A DNA stretch of 64,000 nt from Streptomyces sp. NBC_00285 (GCF_036174265.1 NZ_CP108055.1:5208001-5272000), one strand, 5' to 3'. Shown: positions 16,758 through 25,781, numbered from the stretch's first letter. Numbers and translations are program-made. Notes: generated by a model from the letters alone, not told the origin.

Positions 16758-18287
16758 ATGGCACGCGTCCCCGTCGCAGCCCTGCCCCGCCGCACCGCCC
16801 TCGACGTCCTCCGCTCACCCGCACGCGCACTCGCCCGCCACTACGGCAGTCGCCGCTCCCACCCGTCCGCCGAGCTCGTCCACCCACCCCACCCCTGGAC
16901 CCGCGCCCTCGGCCTGGTCGCCGTCGTCCTCATGGGCGCCTGGCTGGGTCTGCTGATCGTCGGCGACGTCCGGGTGCCGGTCGGCCCGATGAACACGACG
17001 ATGACCCTGCGCCCGTCCCTGACCGGCGGCACGAAGATCAACATCTCACCGCTCGGCGCGCTCCAGCTGGACAGCCACCAGGCCCCCGTCCGCCTCGACG
17101 TCAACGTCGACCAGCTCGACCCGGAGCGCTCCCAGGCCCTCGTCGACCACCCCGAACGCCTCTCCGGCCTCCAGGACGAGGTCGCGGCGGATGTCGAGCA
17201 CGGCACCCTCGACCTCGCCGTCCGCTCCTGCGTCGCCGTCGTCTCGGGCGCCACGGCCCTGGGCCTTGCGGTCTACCGCCGCCCCCGCAGGGCGCTCGCG
17301 GCCGGCGGACTCGCCCTGACCCTCCTGGCCGCGTCGGGCGGCACCGCCTACGCCACCTGGAACCCGGAATCGGTCCTGGAACCCAAGTTCTCGGGACTGC
17401 TCTCCTCGGCGCCCTCCCTGGTGGGCAACGCCCGCAGCATCGTCACCGAGTTCGACGTCTACCAGAAGGAACTGGCCCGCCTCGTGACGAACGTGACGAA
17501 GCTCTACGACGTCACGTCCACCCTCCCCGCCTACCAGCCGGACCCCACCACCATCCGGGTCCTGCACGTCTCCGACATCCATCTCAACCCCGCGAGCTGG
17601 AAGATCATCGCCTCGCTGGTGGAGCAGTACAAGGTCAACGTGATCGTCGACTCCGGCGACACGATGGATCACGGCACGGCGGCGGAGAACGGCTTCCTGG
17701 ACCCGATCCCGGACCTCGGCGCCCCCTACGTCTGGGTCCGCGGCAACCACGACTCCGTCACCACCCAGCGCTACATGGAGGGGCTCAAGCACGTCCACGT
17801 CCTGGACAACGGCAAGGCGCAGACCATCGCCGGCCTGCGCTTCGCCGGAATGGGCGACCCCCAGTTCACCCCGGACCGCTCCACGGACCCGGGCGCCGAC
17901 GAGTCCCAGGAGGCGGCGGGCGCCCGCCTGTCCGCGGCTCTGCGCGAGCAGCGCATCGCCGGCACCCCGGTCGACCTCGCGGTCGCCCACGAACCCTCCG
18001 CCGCCCGCGAGGTCGACGGCGAGGTCCCGATGGTCCTGTCCGGCCACCTCCACCACGAGGAGATGGAGGTCATGAAGAAGGGCACGCGACTGCGCGTCGA
18101 GGGCTCGACGGGTGGCAGCGGACTGCGTGCCGTCGAGGGCAAGTACCCCGACCCCATCGAGGCCTCGATCCTCTACATGGACCGCGACACCCGGCGCCTC
18201 CAGGCCTGGGACGAGATCAGACTCGGCGGCCTGGGCCTGACGACGGCGGAGGTCAGCCGCCACCTCCCGGAGGACAACCAGCCCTGA
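16758..18287 (+). CDS. Membrane-anchored metallophosphoesterase
   Basis: The 509-residue protein has an N-terminal region with membrane segments (about 52-75, and two more near 155-205), then a calcineurin-type phosphoesterase domain (about 270-500). The metal-binding motifs are complete: VSDIHLN, DSGDTMDH, RGNHDS, VAHEPS and LSGHLHHEE. The catalytic domain most likely faces outside or sits in the cytoplasm beside the membrane; sequence alone does not settle this. ATG 16758 is the first start after the long open frame and begins the conserved MARVPVAALPRRTALD. Ribosome binding site is weak. No operon partner. Confidence 0.9.
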   Translation: MARVPVAALPRRTALDVLRSPARALARHYGSRRSHPSAELVHPPHPWTRALGLVAVVLMGAWLGLLIVGDVRVPVGPMNTTMTLRPSLTGGTKINISPLGALQLDSHQAPVRLDVNVDQLDPERSQALVDHPERLSGLQDEVAADVEHGTLDLAVRSCVAVVSGATALGLAVYRRPRRALAAGGLALTLLAASGGTAYATWNPESVLEPKFSGLLSSAPSLVGNARSIVTEFDVYQKELARLVTNVTKLYDVTSTLPAYQPDPTTIRVLHVSDIHLNPASWKIIASLVEQYKVNVIVDSGDTMDHGTAAENGFLDPIPDLGAPYVWVRGNHDSVTTQRYMEGLKHVHVLDNGKAQTIAGLRFAGMGDPQFTPDRSTDPGADESQEAAGARLSAALREQRIAGTPVDLAVAHEPSAAREVDGEVPMVLSGHLHHEEMEVMKKGTRLRVEGSTGGSGLRAVEGKYPDPIEASILYMDRDTRRLQAWDEIRLGGLGLTTAEVSRHLPEDNQP

Positions 18288-18307
18288 TCGACCGCCTCCC
18301 AATCAAT

Positions 18308-18337
18308 TTGGCCCTGCTCCGAGCGGCGTAGTACAGT
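18308..18337 (+). promoter_or_regulatory. Candidate promoter of the tRNA-Glu-Asp-Phe cluster
   Basis: A -35-like TTGGCC (18308-18313) is followed after 18 bp by -10-like TACAGT (18332-18337). The same -10 and spacing occur before the second tRNA-Asp. The leader to tRNA-Glu would be about 145 nt. Confidence 0.5.
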
Positions 18338-18487
18338 CTCGTCGTGCCCAAGGGCACCGGTCAGGGCTTGACCGTCCGGCTCTCCGCAAGGAGAACAGGA
18401 GAAGCGGAACCCTCCGGGGGGAAGCGGAGTCACATGCTTCTGACGTCCCTCTGGAGACGCCTAGACGAAGCAGAGCAGTATCGGTTG

Positions 18488-18560
18488 GCCCTCATCGTCT
18501 AGTGGCCCAGGACGCCGCCCTTTCAAGGCGGTAGCACGGGTTCGAATCCCGTTGGGGGTA
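18488..18560 (+). tRNA. tRNA-Glu (anticodon TTC)
   Basis: It folds as a tRNA with acceptor GCCCTCA / TGGGGGT, anticodon loop CTTTCAA and T arm GGTTCGAATCC. CCA is not encoded. Confidence 0.96.
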
Positions 18561-18598
18561 CGCAATACCGTGTGCGAGACTGTTCGTGCACAAAGCTT

Positions 18599-18673
18599 GG
18601 TCCTGTGGAGCAGTTTGGAGTGCTCGCCACCCTGTCAAGGTGGAGGCCGCGGGTTCAAATCCCGTCAGGACCG
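18599..18673 (+). tRNA. tRNA-Asp (anticodon GTC), copy 1
   Basis: It folds with acceptor GGTCCTG / CAGGACC, anticodon loop CTGTCAA, T arm GGTTCAAATCC and discriminator G. It is identical to the copy at 22963. Confidence 0.97.
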
Positions 18674-18697
18674 CTGAGGTTTCTTCTGGAACCTCTC

Positions 18698-18771
18698 GGC
18701 TGGGTAGCTCAGTTGGTACGAGCGACCGCCTGAAAAGCGGTAGGTCGCCGGTTCGACCCCGGCCCCAGCCA
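18698..18771 (+). tRNA. tRNA-Phe (anticodon GAA)
   Basis: It folds with acceptor GGCTGGG / CCCAGCC, anticodon loop CTGAAAA and T arm GGTTCGACCCC. It is the last gene of the three-tRNA cluster. Confidence 0.97.
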
Positions 18772-18778
18772 CAGCACA

Positions 18779-18808
18779 GACCCCGATCTCCGGATCGGGG
18801 TCTTGTTG
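18779..18808 (+). terminator. Terminator of the tRNA cluster
   Basis: A 9-bp stem (18779-18787 with 18794-18802) with loop CTCCGG is followed by TTGTTGT, directly after tRNA-Phe. Confidence 0.8.
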
Positions 18809-18909
18809 TATGTGTCGTCCGTTATGTGTGACGTCCGTCGTGCGTGTCGTACGACGGCGGACAAAACCGTTCGCCACTAATTTCCCCGGGATGAGATCCT
18901 GGACCGCGT

Positions 18910-21900
18910 ATGTCTACGCACCCTGCCCCCGCCCCCGGCACCCCCGCTTTCGGGGAGCTCGCCGCCCGCCTGACCGAGCTGTCCCTGCGTGACGCGCACC
19001 GGCTCGGGCGCAGGCTCGAAGGCGCGCGCAAGATCCGCAAGCCGGAGACGCGGGCCGCCGTCCTGACCGAGATCGAGACCGAGGTCGGCAAGAGCGCGGA
19101 GCGCACCGCCGCACGGCGTGCCCGCACGCCCGCGGTGACCTACCCCGAGCAGCTGCCGGTCAGCCAGAAGAAGGACGAGATCGCGGCCGCCATCCGTGAT
19201 CACCAGGTCGTGATCGTCGCCGGTGAGACCGGGTCCGGCAAGACCACCCAGATCCCGAAGATCTGTCTGGAGCTGGGCCGGGGGGTGCGCGGCATGATCG
19301 GGCACACCCAGCCCCGTCGGATCGCCGCCCGTACCGTCGCCGAGCGGATCGCCGAGGAACTGGACACCCCGCTCGGCGAGGCCGTCGGCTGGAAGGTGCG
19401 GTTCACCGACCAGGTGAACCCGGAGGCGACCTTCGTCAAGCTGATGACGGACGGCATCCTGCTCGCCGAGATCCAGACCGACCGCGAGCTGTACGGCTAC
19501 GACACGATCATCATCGACGAGGCCCACGAGCGGTCCCTCAACATCGACTTCCTGCTCGGGTATCTGGCGCAGTTGCTGCCGAAGCGGCCCGACCTCAAGG
19601 TCGTCATCACCTCGGCGACCATCGATCCCGAGCGGTTCTCCCGGCACTTCGGGGACGCGCCGATCGTCGAGGTCAGCGGGCGGACGTATCCGGTGGAGGT
19701 GCGCTACCGGCCCCTCCTGGAGGATGAGTCCGAGGACTCGGACCGCGACCAGATCACCGCGATCTGCGACGCCGTCGAGGAGCTCCAGGGCGAGGGCAAG
19801 GGCGACATCCTCGTCTTCCTCTCCGGCGAGCGGGAGATCCGGGACACCGCGGACGCCCTCGTGAAGAAGAACTATCGCTTCACCGAGGTGCTCCCCCTCT
19901 ATGCCCGGCTCTCGCACGCCGAGCAGCACCGGGTGTTCCAGCAGCACACCGGCCGCAGGATCGTGCTGGCGACGAACGTGGCCGAGACGTCCCTGACCGT
20001 GCCGGGCATCAAGTACGTCATCGACCCCGGCTTCGCCCGTATCTCCCGCTACAGCCACCGCACCAAGGTCCAGCGGCTGCCCATCGAGGCGGTCTCGCAG
20101 GCCAGCGCCAACCAGCGCAAGGGCCGCTGCGGCCGTACCTCCGACGGCATCTGCATCCGGCTGTACAGCGAGGAGGACTTCGAGGCCCGCCCCGAGTTCA
20201 CGGACGCGGAGATCCTCCGCACCAACCTCGCCTCCGTCATCCTGCAGATGACCGCGGCCGGCCTCGGCGACATCGAGAAGTTCCCCTTCCTCGACCCGCC
20301 GGACCACCGCAACATCCGTGACGGCGTCCAGCTCCTGCAGGAACTGGGTGCGTTGGACCCGGCGGAGCGGGACTCGCGCAAGCGACTGACCCAGACCGGC
20401 CGCAAGCTCGCGCAGCTGCCCGTCGACCCGCGCCTTGCGCGCATGGTCCTGGAGGCCGACAAGAACGGCTGTGTCCGCGAGGTCATGGTCATAGCCGCCG
20501 CGCTCTCCATCCAGGACCCGCGCGAGCGTCCCGCCGACAAGCAGACCCAGGCCGACCAGCAGCACGCCCGCTTCAAGGACGAGACCAGCGACTTCCTCGC
20601 CTACCTCAACCTGTGGCGGTACGTCCGCGAGCAGCAGAAGGAGCGGGGTTCGTCGTCCTTCCGCCGGATGTGCAAGCAGGAGTACCTCAACTTCCTGCGC
20701 ATTCGCGAATGGCAGGACATCTACACCCAGCTGCGCACGGTCGCCAAGCAGATGGGCATCCATCTGAACGAGGAGGACGCGGCCGAACAGAGCGTCCACG
20801 TCTCCCTCCTCGCCGGTCTGCTCTCGCACATCGGCATGAAGGACGTGAAGGACGGCAACAAGAACGAGTATCTCGGCGCCCGCAGCGCCAAGTTCGCGAT
20901 CTTCCCGGGCTCCGCGCTCTTCAAGAAGCAGCCGCGTTTCATCATGTCGGCGGAGCTGGTGGAGACCTCGCGCCTGTGGGCCCGGGTCAACGCGAAGATC
21001 GAGCCGGAGTGGGTCGAGCCCCTGGCCGAACACCTCCTGAAGCGGACGTACTCCGAACCGCACTGGGAGAAGGACCAGGCCGCGGTGATGGCGTACGAGA
21101 AGGTCACGCTGTACGGCGTGCCGATCGTCGCCCAGCGGAAGATCAACTACGGCCGGATCGACGCGGAGGCCTCACGAGAGCTTTTCATCCGCAACGCCCT
21201 GGTCGAGGGGGACTGGCGCACCCACCACAAGTTCTTCGCCGACAACCGCCGACTCCTCAGCGAGGTCGAGGAGTTGGAGCACCGCGCGCGGCGCCGGGAC
21301 ATCGTGGTGGACGACGACACGTTGTTCGACTTCTACGACCAGCGGGTGCCCGAACACGTCGTGTCCGGGGCGCACTTCGACTCGTGGTGGAAGCACAAGC
21401 GGCACGAGGAGCCGGAGTTCCTGGACTTCGAGCGCGCGATGCTCATCCGGGAGTCGGCGGAGGCGGTCACCAAGGACGACTACCCCGACTCGTGGCGCCA
21501 GGGGCAGCTCAAGTTCCGCGTGACGTACCAGTTCGAGCCGGGCGCGGACGCGGACGGCGTGACCGTCCACATTCCGCTCCAGGTCCTGAACCAGGTGACG
21601 GACGAGGGCTTCGACTGGCAGATCCCGGGCCTCAGGGAGGAGCTGGTGACGGAGCTGATCCGTTCCCTCCCGAAACCGATCCGCCGCAACTACGTGCCGG
21701 CGCCGAACTTCGCGAAACGATTCCTGGACACCGCCGTCCCGCTCCAGGAGCCGCTTACGGTCACGATGGCCCGTGAGCTGAGGCGCATGGTCGGCGTGCC
21801 GTTCGACGCGGACGACTTCGACCGGTCGAGGATCCCGGACCATCTGTGGATCACGTTCCGGATCGTCGACGAGCGGCGCCGGAAGGTGGCCGAGGACAAG

Positions 21901-22869
21901 GACCTGGAGACGCTGCGGCTGCGGTTGCGGCCGAAGGCACGTCAGGCGCTCTCCCAGGCCGCGGCGGCGACCGCCACCCGTGAGGGCGGCGAATCGCTGG
22001 AGCGCAAGGGCCTCACGGACTGGACGATCGGCACGCTCACCCGGGTCTTCGAGACGCGTCGGGCCGGTCAGCCGGTGAAGGCCTACCCGGCCCTGGTCGA
22101 CGACGGCGACACGGTGTCCGTGCGGCTCTTCGACACAGAGGCGGAGCAGGCCGAGGCGATGTGGAAGGGCACGCGGCGGCTGATCGTGCGCAACATCCCG
22201 GTGAGCCCGGCGAAGTTCGCCTCCGAGAAGCTGACGAACCCCCAGAAGCTGGCGCTGTCGGCGAACCCGCACGGCTCGATCCAGGCCCTGTTCGAGGACT
22301 GCGCGACCGCCGCGGCGGACAAGCTGATCGGTGACTTCGGGGGCCCGGCATGGGACGAGGAGTCGTACCGCAAGCTCTACGACAAGGTGCGGGCGGAGAT
22401 CGTCGACACGACGGTGCGTACGGTCGGGCAGGTGCAGCAGGTGCTCGCCGCCTGGCATGCCTGCGAGCGGCGCCTCAAGGCCGTACGGAGCCCCGCGCTG
22501 CTGGCGAACCTCGCGGATGTACGGGCGCAGTTGGACGCGCTGGTGAAGCCCGGGTTCGTGACGGCGACAGGGTTGCGCCGCCTGCCCGACCTGATGCGCT
22601 ACCTGGTTGCGGCGGACCGCCGGCTGCAGCAGATGCCGACGAACGTCCAGCGGGACACGACCCGTATGGAGAAGGTCCACGAGATGCAGGACGAGTACGC
22701 CTGGCTCCTGGAACAGCTCCCCCAGGGGCGGCCGGTCCCCCAGCAGGTCCTGGACGTTCGGTGGATGATCGAGGAGCTGAGAGTCAGCTATTTCGCCCAC
22801 GCCCTCGGCACCGCGTACGCCGTCTCCGACAAGCGGATCGTGAAGGCGATCGACACGCTCGCACCGTAA
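18910..22869 (+). CDS. hrpA: HrpA-type ATP-dependent RNA helicase
   Basis: This 1,319-residue DEAH-box helicase has the length and order of HrpA: Walker A GETGSGKTT (about 104-112), the DEAH motif IIDEAHERS, SAT in VITSATID, helicase C motifs (LATNVAETSLTVPG and QRKGRCGRTSDG), then the helicase-associated and OB regions and a long C-terminal DUF3418 region. HrpA processes mRNA and rescues stalled ribosomes in other bacteria. The ATG at 18910 is the first start and begins a conserved Ala/Pro-rich leader. It lies between two tRNA clusters and has no co-directional partner. The protein is cytoplasmic. Confidence 0.95.
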   Translation: MSTHPAPAPGTPAFGELAARLTELSLRDAHRLGRRLEGARKIRKPETRAAVLTEIETEVGKSAERTAARRARTPAVTYPEQLPVSQKKDEIAAAIRDHQVVIVAGETGSGKTTQIPKICLELGRGVRGMIGHTQPRRIAARTVAERIAEELDTPLGEAVGWKVRFTDQVNPEATFVKLMTDGILLAEIQTDRELYGYDTIIIDEAHERSLNIDFLLGYLAQLLPKRPDLKVVITSATIDPERFSRHFGDAPIVEVSGRTYPVEVRYRPLLEDESEDSDRDQITAICDAVEELQGEGKGDILVFLSGEREIRDTADALVKKNYRFTEVLPLYARLSHAEQHRVFQQHTGRRIVLATNVAETSLTVPGIKYVIDPGFARISRYSHRTKVQRLPIEAVSQASANQRKGRCGRTSDGICIRLYSEEDFEARPEFTDAEILRTNLASVILQMTAAGLGDIEKFPFLDPPDHRNIRDGVQLLQELGALDPAERDSRKRLTQTGRKLAQLPVDPRLARMVLEADKNGCVREVMVIAAALSIQDPRERPADKQTQADQQHARFKDETSDFLAYLNLWRYVREQQKERGSSSFRRMCKQEYLNFLRIREWQDIYTQLRTVAKQMGIHLNEEDAAEQSVHVSLLAGLLSHIGMKDVKDGNKNEYLGARSAKFAIFPGSALFKKQPRFIMSAELVETSRLWARVNAKIEPEWVEPLAEHLLKRTYSEPHWEKDQAAVMAYEKVTLYGVPIVAQRKINYGRIDAEASRELFIRNALVEGDWRTHHKFFADNRRLLSEVEELEHRARRRDIVVDDDTLFDFYDQRVPEHVVSGAHFDSWWKHKRHEEPEFLDFERAMLIRESAEAVTKDDYPDSWRQGQLKFRVTYQFEPGADADGVTVHIPLQVLNQVTDEGFDWQIPGLREELVTELIRSLPKPIRRNYVPAPNFAKRFLDTAVPLQEPLTVTMARELRRMVGVPFDADDFDRSRIPDHLWITFRIVDERRRKVAEDKDLETLRLRLRPKARQALSQAAAATATREGGESLERKGLTDWTIGTLTRVFETRRAGQPVKAYPALVDDGDTVSVRLFDTEAEQAEAMWKGTRRLIVRNIPVSPAKFASEKLTNPQKLALSANPHGSIQALFEDCATAAADKLIGDFGGPAWDEESYRKLYDKVRAEIVDTTVRTVGQVQQVLAAWHACERRLKAVRSPALLANLADVRAQLDALVKPGFVTATGLRRLPDLMRYLVAADRRLQQMPTNVQRDTTRMEKVHEMQDEYAWLLEQLPQGRPVPQQVLDVRWMIEELRVSYFAHALGTAYAVSDKRIVKAIDTLAP

Positions 22870-22891
22870 CGGCTCCCGCACACACGGTGAG

Positions 22892-22921
22892 TTCGACCAG
22901 GCCCGCCTGCTCCTGTACAGT
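22892..22921 (+). promoter_or_regulatory. Candidate promoter of the second tRNA-Asp
   Basis: TTCGAC (22892-22897) and TACAGT (22916-22921) are separated by 18 bp, with tRNA-Asp starting 41 bp after the -10. The arrangement copies that of the tRNA-Glu cluster. Confidence 0.55.
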
Positions 22922-22962
22922 CCTTCTCGCAGCGCAACGCAGCAATAAGCGCCGCAAAACCT

Positions 22963-23037
22963 GGTCCTGTGGAGCAGTTTGGAGTGCTCGCCACCCTGTC
23001 AAGGTGGAGGCCGCGGGTTCAAATCCCGTCAGGACCG
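22963..23037 (+). tRNA. tRNA-Asp (anticodon GTC), copy 2
   Basis: It is base-for-base identical to the tRNA-Asp at 18599 (acceptor GGTCCTG / CAGGACC, loop CTGTCAA). Its 3' end and terminator are duplicated 152 bp downstream. Confidence 0.97.
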
Positions 23038-23048
23038 CAGCAGGAAGC

Positions 23049-23085
23049 AAGGCCCGCAACCCGGCAACGGGACGCGGGCCTTCTT
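23049..23085 (+). terminator. tRNA-Asp terminator (first copy)
   Basis: The stem AAGGCCCGC / GCGGGCCTT (9 bp) is followed by TTCTTC. Confidence 0.8.
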
Positions 23086-23200
23086 CGTGCGCCGCCACCT
23101 CCCCCACCTCCCCCACCCCTGGCACACCAAGACGCAGGCCGCGCCCGCGGCACAGCCGCAATCGGATACTGCACATCCCGTCAGGACCGCAGTAGGAAGC

Positions 23201-23238
23201 AAGGCCCGCAACCCCGGCAACGGGACGCGGGCCTTCTT
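23201..23238 (+). terminator. tRNA-Asp terminator (second copy)
   Basis: The same 9-bp stem, AAGGCCCGC with GCGGGCCTT, and the TTCTTC tail are repeated inside the duplicated unit. Confidence 0.75.
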
Positions 23239-23395
23239 CGTGTCAGCATCCCGGCAACGGGGCTAGCAGGTCTTCCTCGTGGTTGTGCAGTGGCCTGGCG
23301 GGGGCCGGTGCCGCCCACGCCATCTTGACGGCGCACCCGGAGCCCGGTACCCAGAGACGAGGGCGCGTTCCTCGCAGAGCCTCTGGAGGTGGCGT

Positions 23396-23587
23396 ATGGC
23401 GGCAACGGCCAGGCATGAGACGCGGGCCCTGCTCCGCGCGCATCTGTCGGCCGCGACGTCGTATCGGCATCTGACCCGCCACTGCGCGATCTGCCACCGT
23501 CTGCTGCGGCTGGCGATGGACTCCGCCCCGCAGACCGCCCCGGCCCCGGAGAGGGACAGGGAGGACGAGAGCCCCTCCCCCGCGTGA
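23396..23587 (+). CDS. DUF6274-type small protein
   Basis: This 63-residue protein (starting MAATARHETRALLRAHL) has an HCAICHRLLRLAM segment: a CxxC flanked by His, which could bind a metal. It resembles the DUF6274 family found beside bldC in Streptomyces; the family name is from memory. GGAGGT lies five bases before ATG 23396, which fixes the start well below the upstream limit of the open frame. The C-terminal third is charged and Pro-rich, probably disordered. It lies on the opposite strand to bldC, and the two genes converge. Confidence 0.8.
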   Translation: MAATARHETRALLRAHLSAATSYRHLTRHCAICHRLLRLAMDSAPQTAPAPERDREDESPSPA

Positions 23588-23988
23588 CCCCTCTAGCGCA
23601 CATGAACCAGGAGCAACAAGGACCCTGGCATGTGACGGGAGTCACCGCATGAGTTTTTGAAACCGTGGAACTTACCACTCTCCTACAACTGGTCAATTTT
23701 ATATGTGCAATTGCACTACTGATCGAACCTCCGCCAGGCTCCGGTCGGGGACCGCCCCACAGGAGATCCGACACCCCTCCCCAGACTCCGACAAGCCCGC
23801 TCACAGCGGCGCCGAACGCCCACGGTTCGCGCACAAAAAAGATCGCGCCGGACTCGGCGGAGTCCAGCGCGATCGACGACGAGGTGGAGAATAGGCCCTG
23901 TTGGGGCAGGACCCGCGTCGCTTGTAGCCAGGGTTCGGACGCATCAACCGGTTGGGGGACCAGTCGATTTGTCCGGTTATTCAGTTGT
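23588..23988. other. Intergenic region between DUF6274 and bldC, with an AT-rich patch
   Basis: No gene is seen. Positions 23645-23735 are markedly AT-rich for this genome and hold the perfect 12-bp palindrome GTGCAATTGCAC (23705-23716). The right half carries the bldC terminator. Such patches are typical targets of Lsr2-type proteins. Confidence 0.5.
23835..23874 (-). terminator. bldC terminator
   Basis: On the minus strand, a stem of 8 + 6 bp with one mismatch (23841-23874, four-base loop) is followed by TTTTTT (23835-23840). It is a textbook intrinsic terminator, about 115 bp after the bldC stop. Confidence 0.92.
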
Positions 23989-24195
23989 TCAGGCCTCGCT
24001 GCGCTGCTGCGGGATGCCCGCGAGCAGAGCACGGACCTCCGCCTCGCGGTAACGGCGGTGCCCGCCGAGCGTGCGGATCGACGTGAGCTTGCCGGCCTTC
24101 GCCCACCGCGTGACCGTCTTCGGGTCCACGCGGAACATCGTGGCGACCTCAGCCGGGGTCAGCAGCGGCTCGGCATCAGGGGTGCGAGCGGTCAT
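23989..24195 (-). CDS. bldC: BldC, MerR-like developmental regulator
   Basis: The 68-residue product is the length of BldC and has its winged helix-turn-helix (LLTPAEVATMFRVDPKTVT, then RWAKAGKLTSIRTLGGHRR). BldC binds direct repeats upstream of developmental genes and keeps Streptomyces from sporulating too early. It has the MerR-type DNA-binding domain with no effector domain or dimerisation helix. GAGGAGG sits before the ATG. A hairpin-forming palindrome (24213-24232) lies in the leader. The gene is monocistronic, with its own terminator. Confidence 0.96.
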   Translation of the reverse strand: MTARTPDAEPLLTPAEVATMFRVDPKTVTRWAKAGKLTSIRTLGGHRRYREAEVRALLAGIPQQRSEA

Positions 24196-24716
24196 GAGCG
24201 GCCTCCTCGGGAGAACCGATCGATCTCGGTTCTTTCCTCTAAATTCTGCACCTTGACCCGCGTTGCCCGAAATGGCGGATGCGGGTCGAGTCGGTTATAG
24301 GACGAACGGCTTGTCCTCGGCACTACAACTACACCATCTGTCCAGTCGCGTCGGCCAAACCGATGGAATTGCCCCCCAGGTGTTCATCGGCGACGGAAGC
24401 CGATGGACCATGCCATAGCGGACAGTCACGCCACTGTGACGATCAGTCACAGAGCGATCAGGAGTCATCAGACCCCCCAAAGCGGAACCTCCCCCGGGCC
24501 CCTTGTCCTATTTTGGCATGAGGAGGGGCAAGAGACGCAAGAGCCGGGTACGTGCGGTCCGTCACGCTTGACACTCCGTGAGGCGTACGCCCGGAACGGG
24601 ACCTACGTCCGTTGCCGGGGAGACTCAGGAAGCTGGAACACCTTGAGCGAGGACCAAACCCCAGATCGGGCGTCAGGTCAAACGCCAGTTCGTGACATGC
24701 CGCACAACAAGCCCGC
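24196..24716 (-). promoter_or_regulatory. bldC upstream region
   Basis: The 520 bp upstream of bldC hold no gene. Visible elements on the minus strand are a 7-bp palindrome GAACCGA...TCGGTTC (24213-24232) just ahead of the ribosome site, a stem at 24255-24261 / 24281-24287, and a possible -10 TATAAC (24294-24299). These suggest leader-level or operator control but no factor can be assigned from the sequence. Confidence 0.45.
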
Positions 24717-25559
24717 TCAGTTCGCCGAGCGACGGTCCCTGACGGCCCGCCAGCGCTCCACGAGCCGCCCGTAGGCCTCGCCCGCCGCGGCCCCGTCGCC
24801 CTGCCTGAGCGCCTCGATGCCCTCCGCCACGTCCGCCGCCGAGTGGTCGTCCTCCAGCGCGCCGTGCGGGAGCACATGCACCAGACCGCCGTAGTCGAGC
24901 TCGACCAGCGAGCGCGGGTGGAACTCCTCCAGCCAGCGCCCGACGTCGATCAGACCGTCGATGAGCGGCCCCTCGTCCATGGCGTCCTTGAGGGTCCGCA
25001 GGGCCCGCGCCACGCGCCGCCGGGCCTGCACCATGGGCGTGCGGTAGCGCAGCGTCGGCGGGGTGTCGCCGGAGCCCTTGTCGAAGTGCCGCTCCTCGTC
25101 GACGACCAGCACGAACCAGTGCAGGGGCACCTGCCAGGTCGCGGTGCGGATCCAGGGTCGGGCGTCCGGGTTGCGGGCGAGCCAGCGCTCGTAGTCCTGG
25201 GCGCTCTGGCGGCGTACGAGCTCGGGCAGGACCGCGTCCAGGACCGGCCCCGGCAGCTCGTCCCCCAGCTCCTCCAGGGCCAGCCAGCCGCGCAGCCGGG
25301 TGCGCCACGGGCACACGCACACCACGCCGTCCACATCGAGCACGAAGGCGTCGGCGCTCTCGTGCACCGGGACCGGGACGGGCGGGACGGGCAGCAAGTC
25401 GGCCAGCGAGCGGCGCAGTTCGTCCTGGTAGGACGGACGGTCCGGGCGGCGGGCGTAGCCGGCCCAGTGGCCGCGTTCCGGCTCCGGGAAGGCAGCCAGC
25501 GGTTCGTACACGCGCAGATAGGTCGCATACGGGACGATCACCGAGGACACCTTGGGCAC
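24717..25559 (-). CDS. Conserved hypothetical protein (280 aa)
   Basis: The GTG at 25559 is chosen: GGGGGAGAG lies upstream and the conserved segment VPYATYLRVYEPLAAF starts almost at once. A long open frame upstream reads antisense to vdh and is an artefact. The protein has alternating hydrophobic and charged helices, an internal DGVVCVCPWRTRLRGW segment with two Cys, and HWFVLVVDEERH. No signal peptide or membrane span. I do not recognise a functional family. It is conserved next to vdh in related genomes as far as I recall. Divergent promoter region with vdh. Confidence 0.75.
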   Translation of the reverse strand: MPKVSSVIVPYATYLRVYEPLAAFPEPERGHWAGYARRPDRPSYQDELRRSLADLLPVPPVPVPVHESADAFVLDVDGVVCVCPWRTRLRGWLALEELGDELPGPVLDAVLPELVRRQSAQDYERWLARNPDARPWIRTATWQVPLHWFVLVVDEERHFDKGSGDTPPTLRYRTPMVQARRRVARALRTLKDAMDEGPLIDGLIDVGRWLEEFHPRSLVELDYGGLVHVLPHGALEDDHSAADVAEGIEALRQGDGAAAGEAYGRLVERWRAVRDRRSAN

Positions 25560-25584
25560 GCCTGCTCTCTCCCCCGCCACCTGC

Positions 25585-25627
25585 CGGGAAAACCTGCGAA
25601 ACCCGCACACAGACGTGCGGGAAAACC
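25585..25627. promoter_or_regulatory. Paired CGGGAAAACC direct repeats in the vdh promoter region
   Basis: CGGGAAAACC occurs at 25585-25594 and 25618-25627, 33 bp apart (three helical turns), each followed by a related AA-rich extension. A hairpin CCCGCAC / GTGCGGG (25602-25608 / 25615-25621) lies between. They sit between the divergent hypothetical gene and vdh and look like a regulator-binding pair. Confidence 0.45.
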
Positions 25628-25781
25628 ATGCAAATCGTCGCACGCCCGTGCCTCTGGAAAAGGTGATCCTGAGCACTGCACGGCCGTAGGCCGTCACAAG
25701 GCCTAATCTCGTGCCCACCGGCCCCGCCACCCTTACGGAAGCCGGTGACCCACCGCCGCAACTTACCCAGGAGTCACCACA

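Larger units (their letters stand above)
23023..23242. repeat. 67-bp direct repeat of the tRNA-Asp 3' end and terminator
   Basis: 23023-23089 and 23175-23242 match except for one substitution and one inserted C. The unit runs from the T-arm 3' strand of tRNA-Asp through its terminator. The 85 bp between copies show no gene. This is the pattern of an attachment-site scar or a slipped duplication. Confidence 0.85.

Noticed and set aside
18877..21063. 728-codon minus-strand ORF
   Set aside because: Antisense to hrpA, with no family resemblance.
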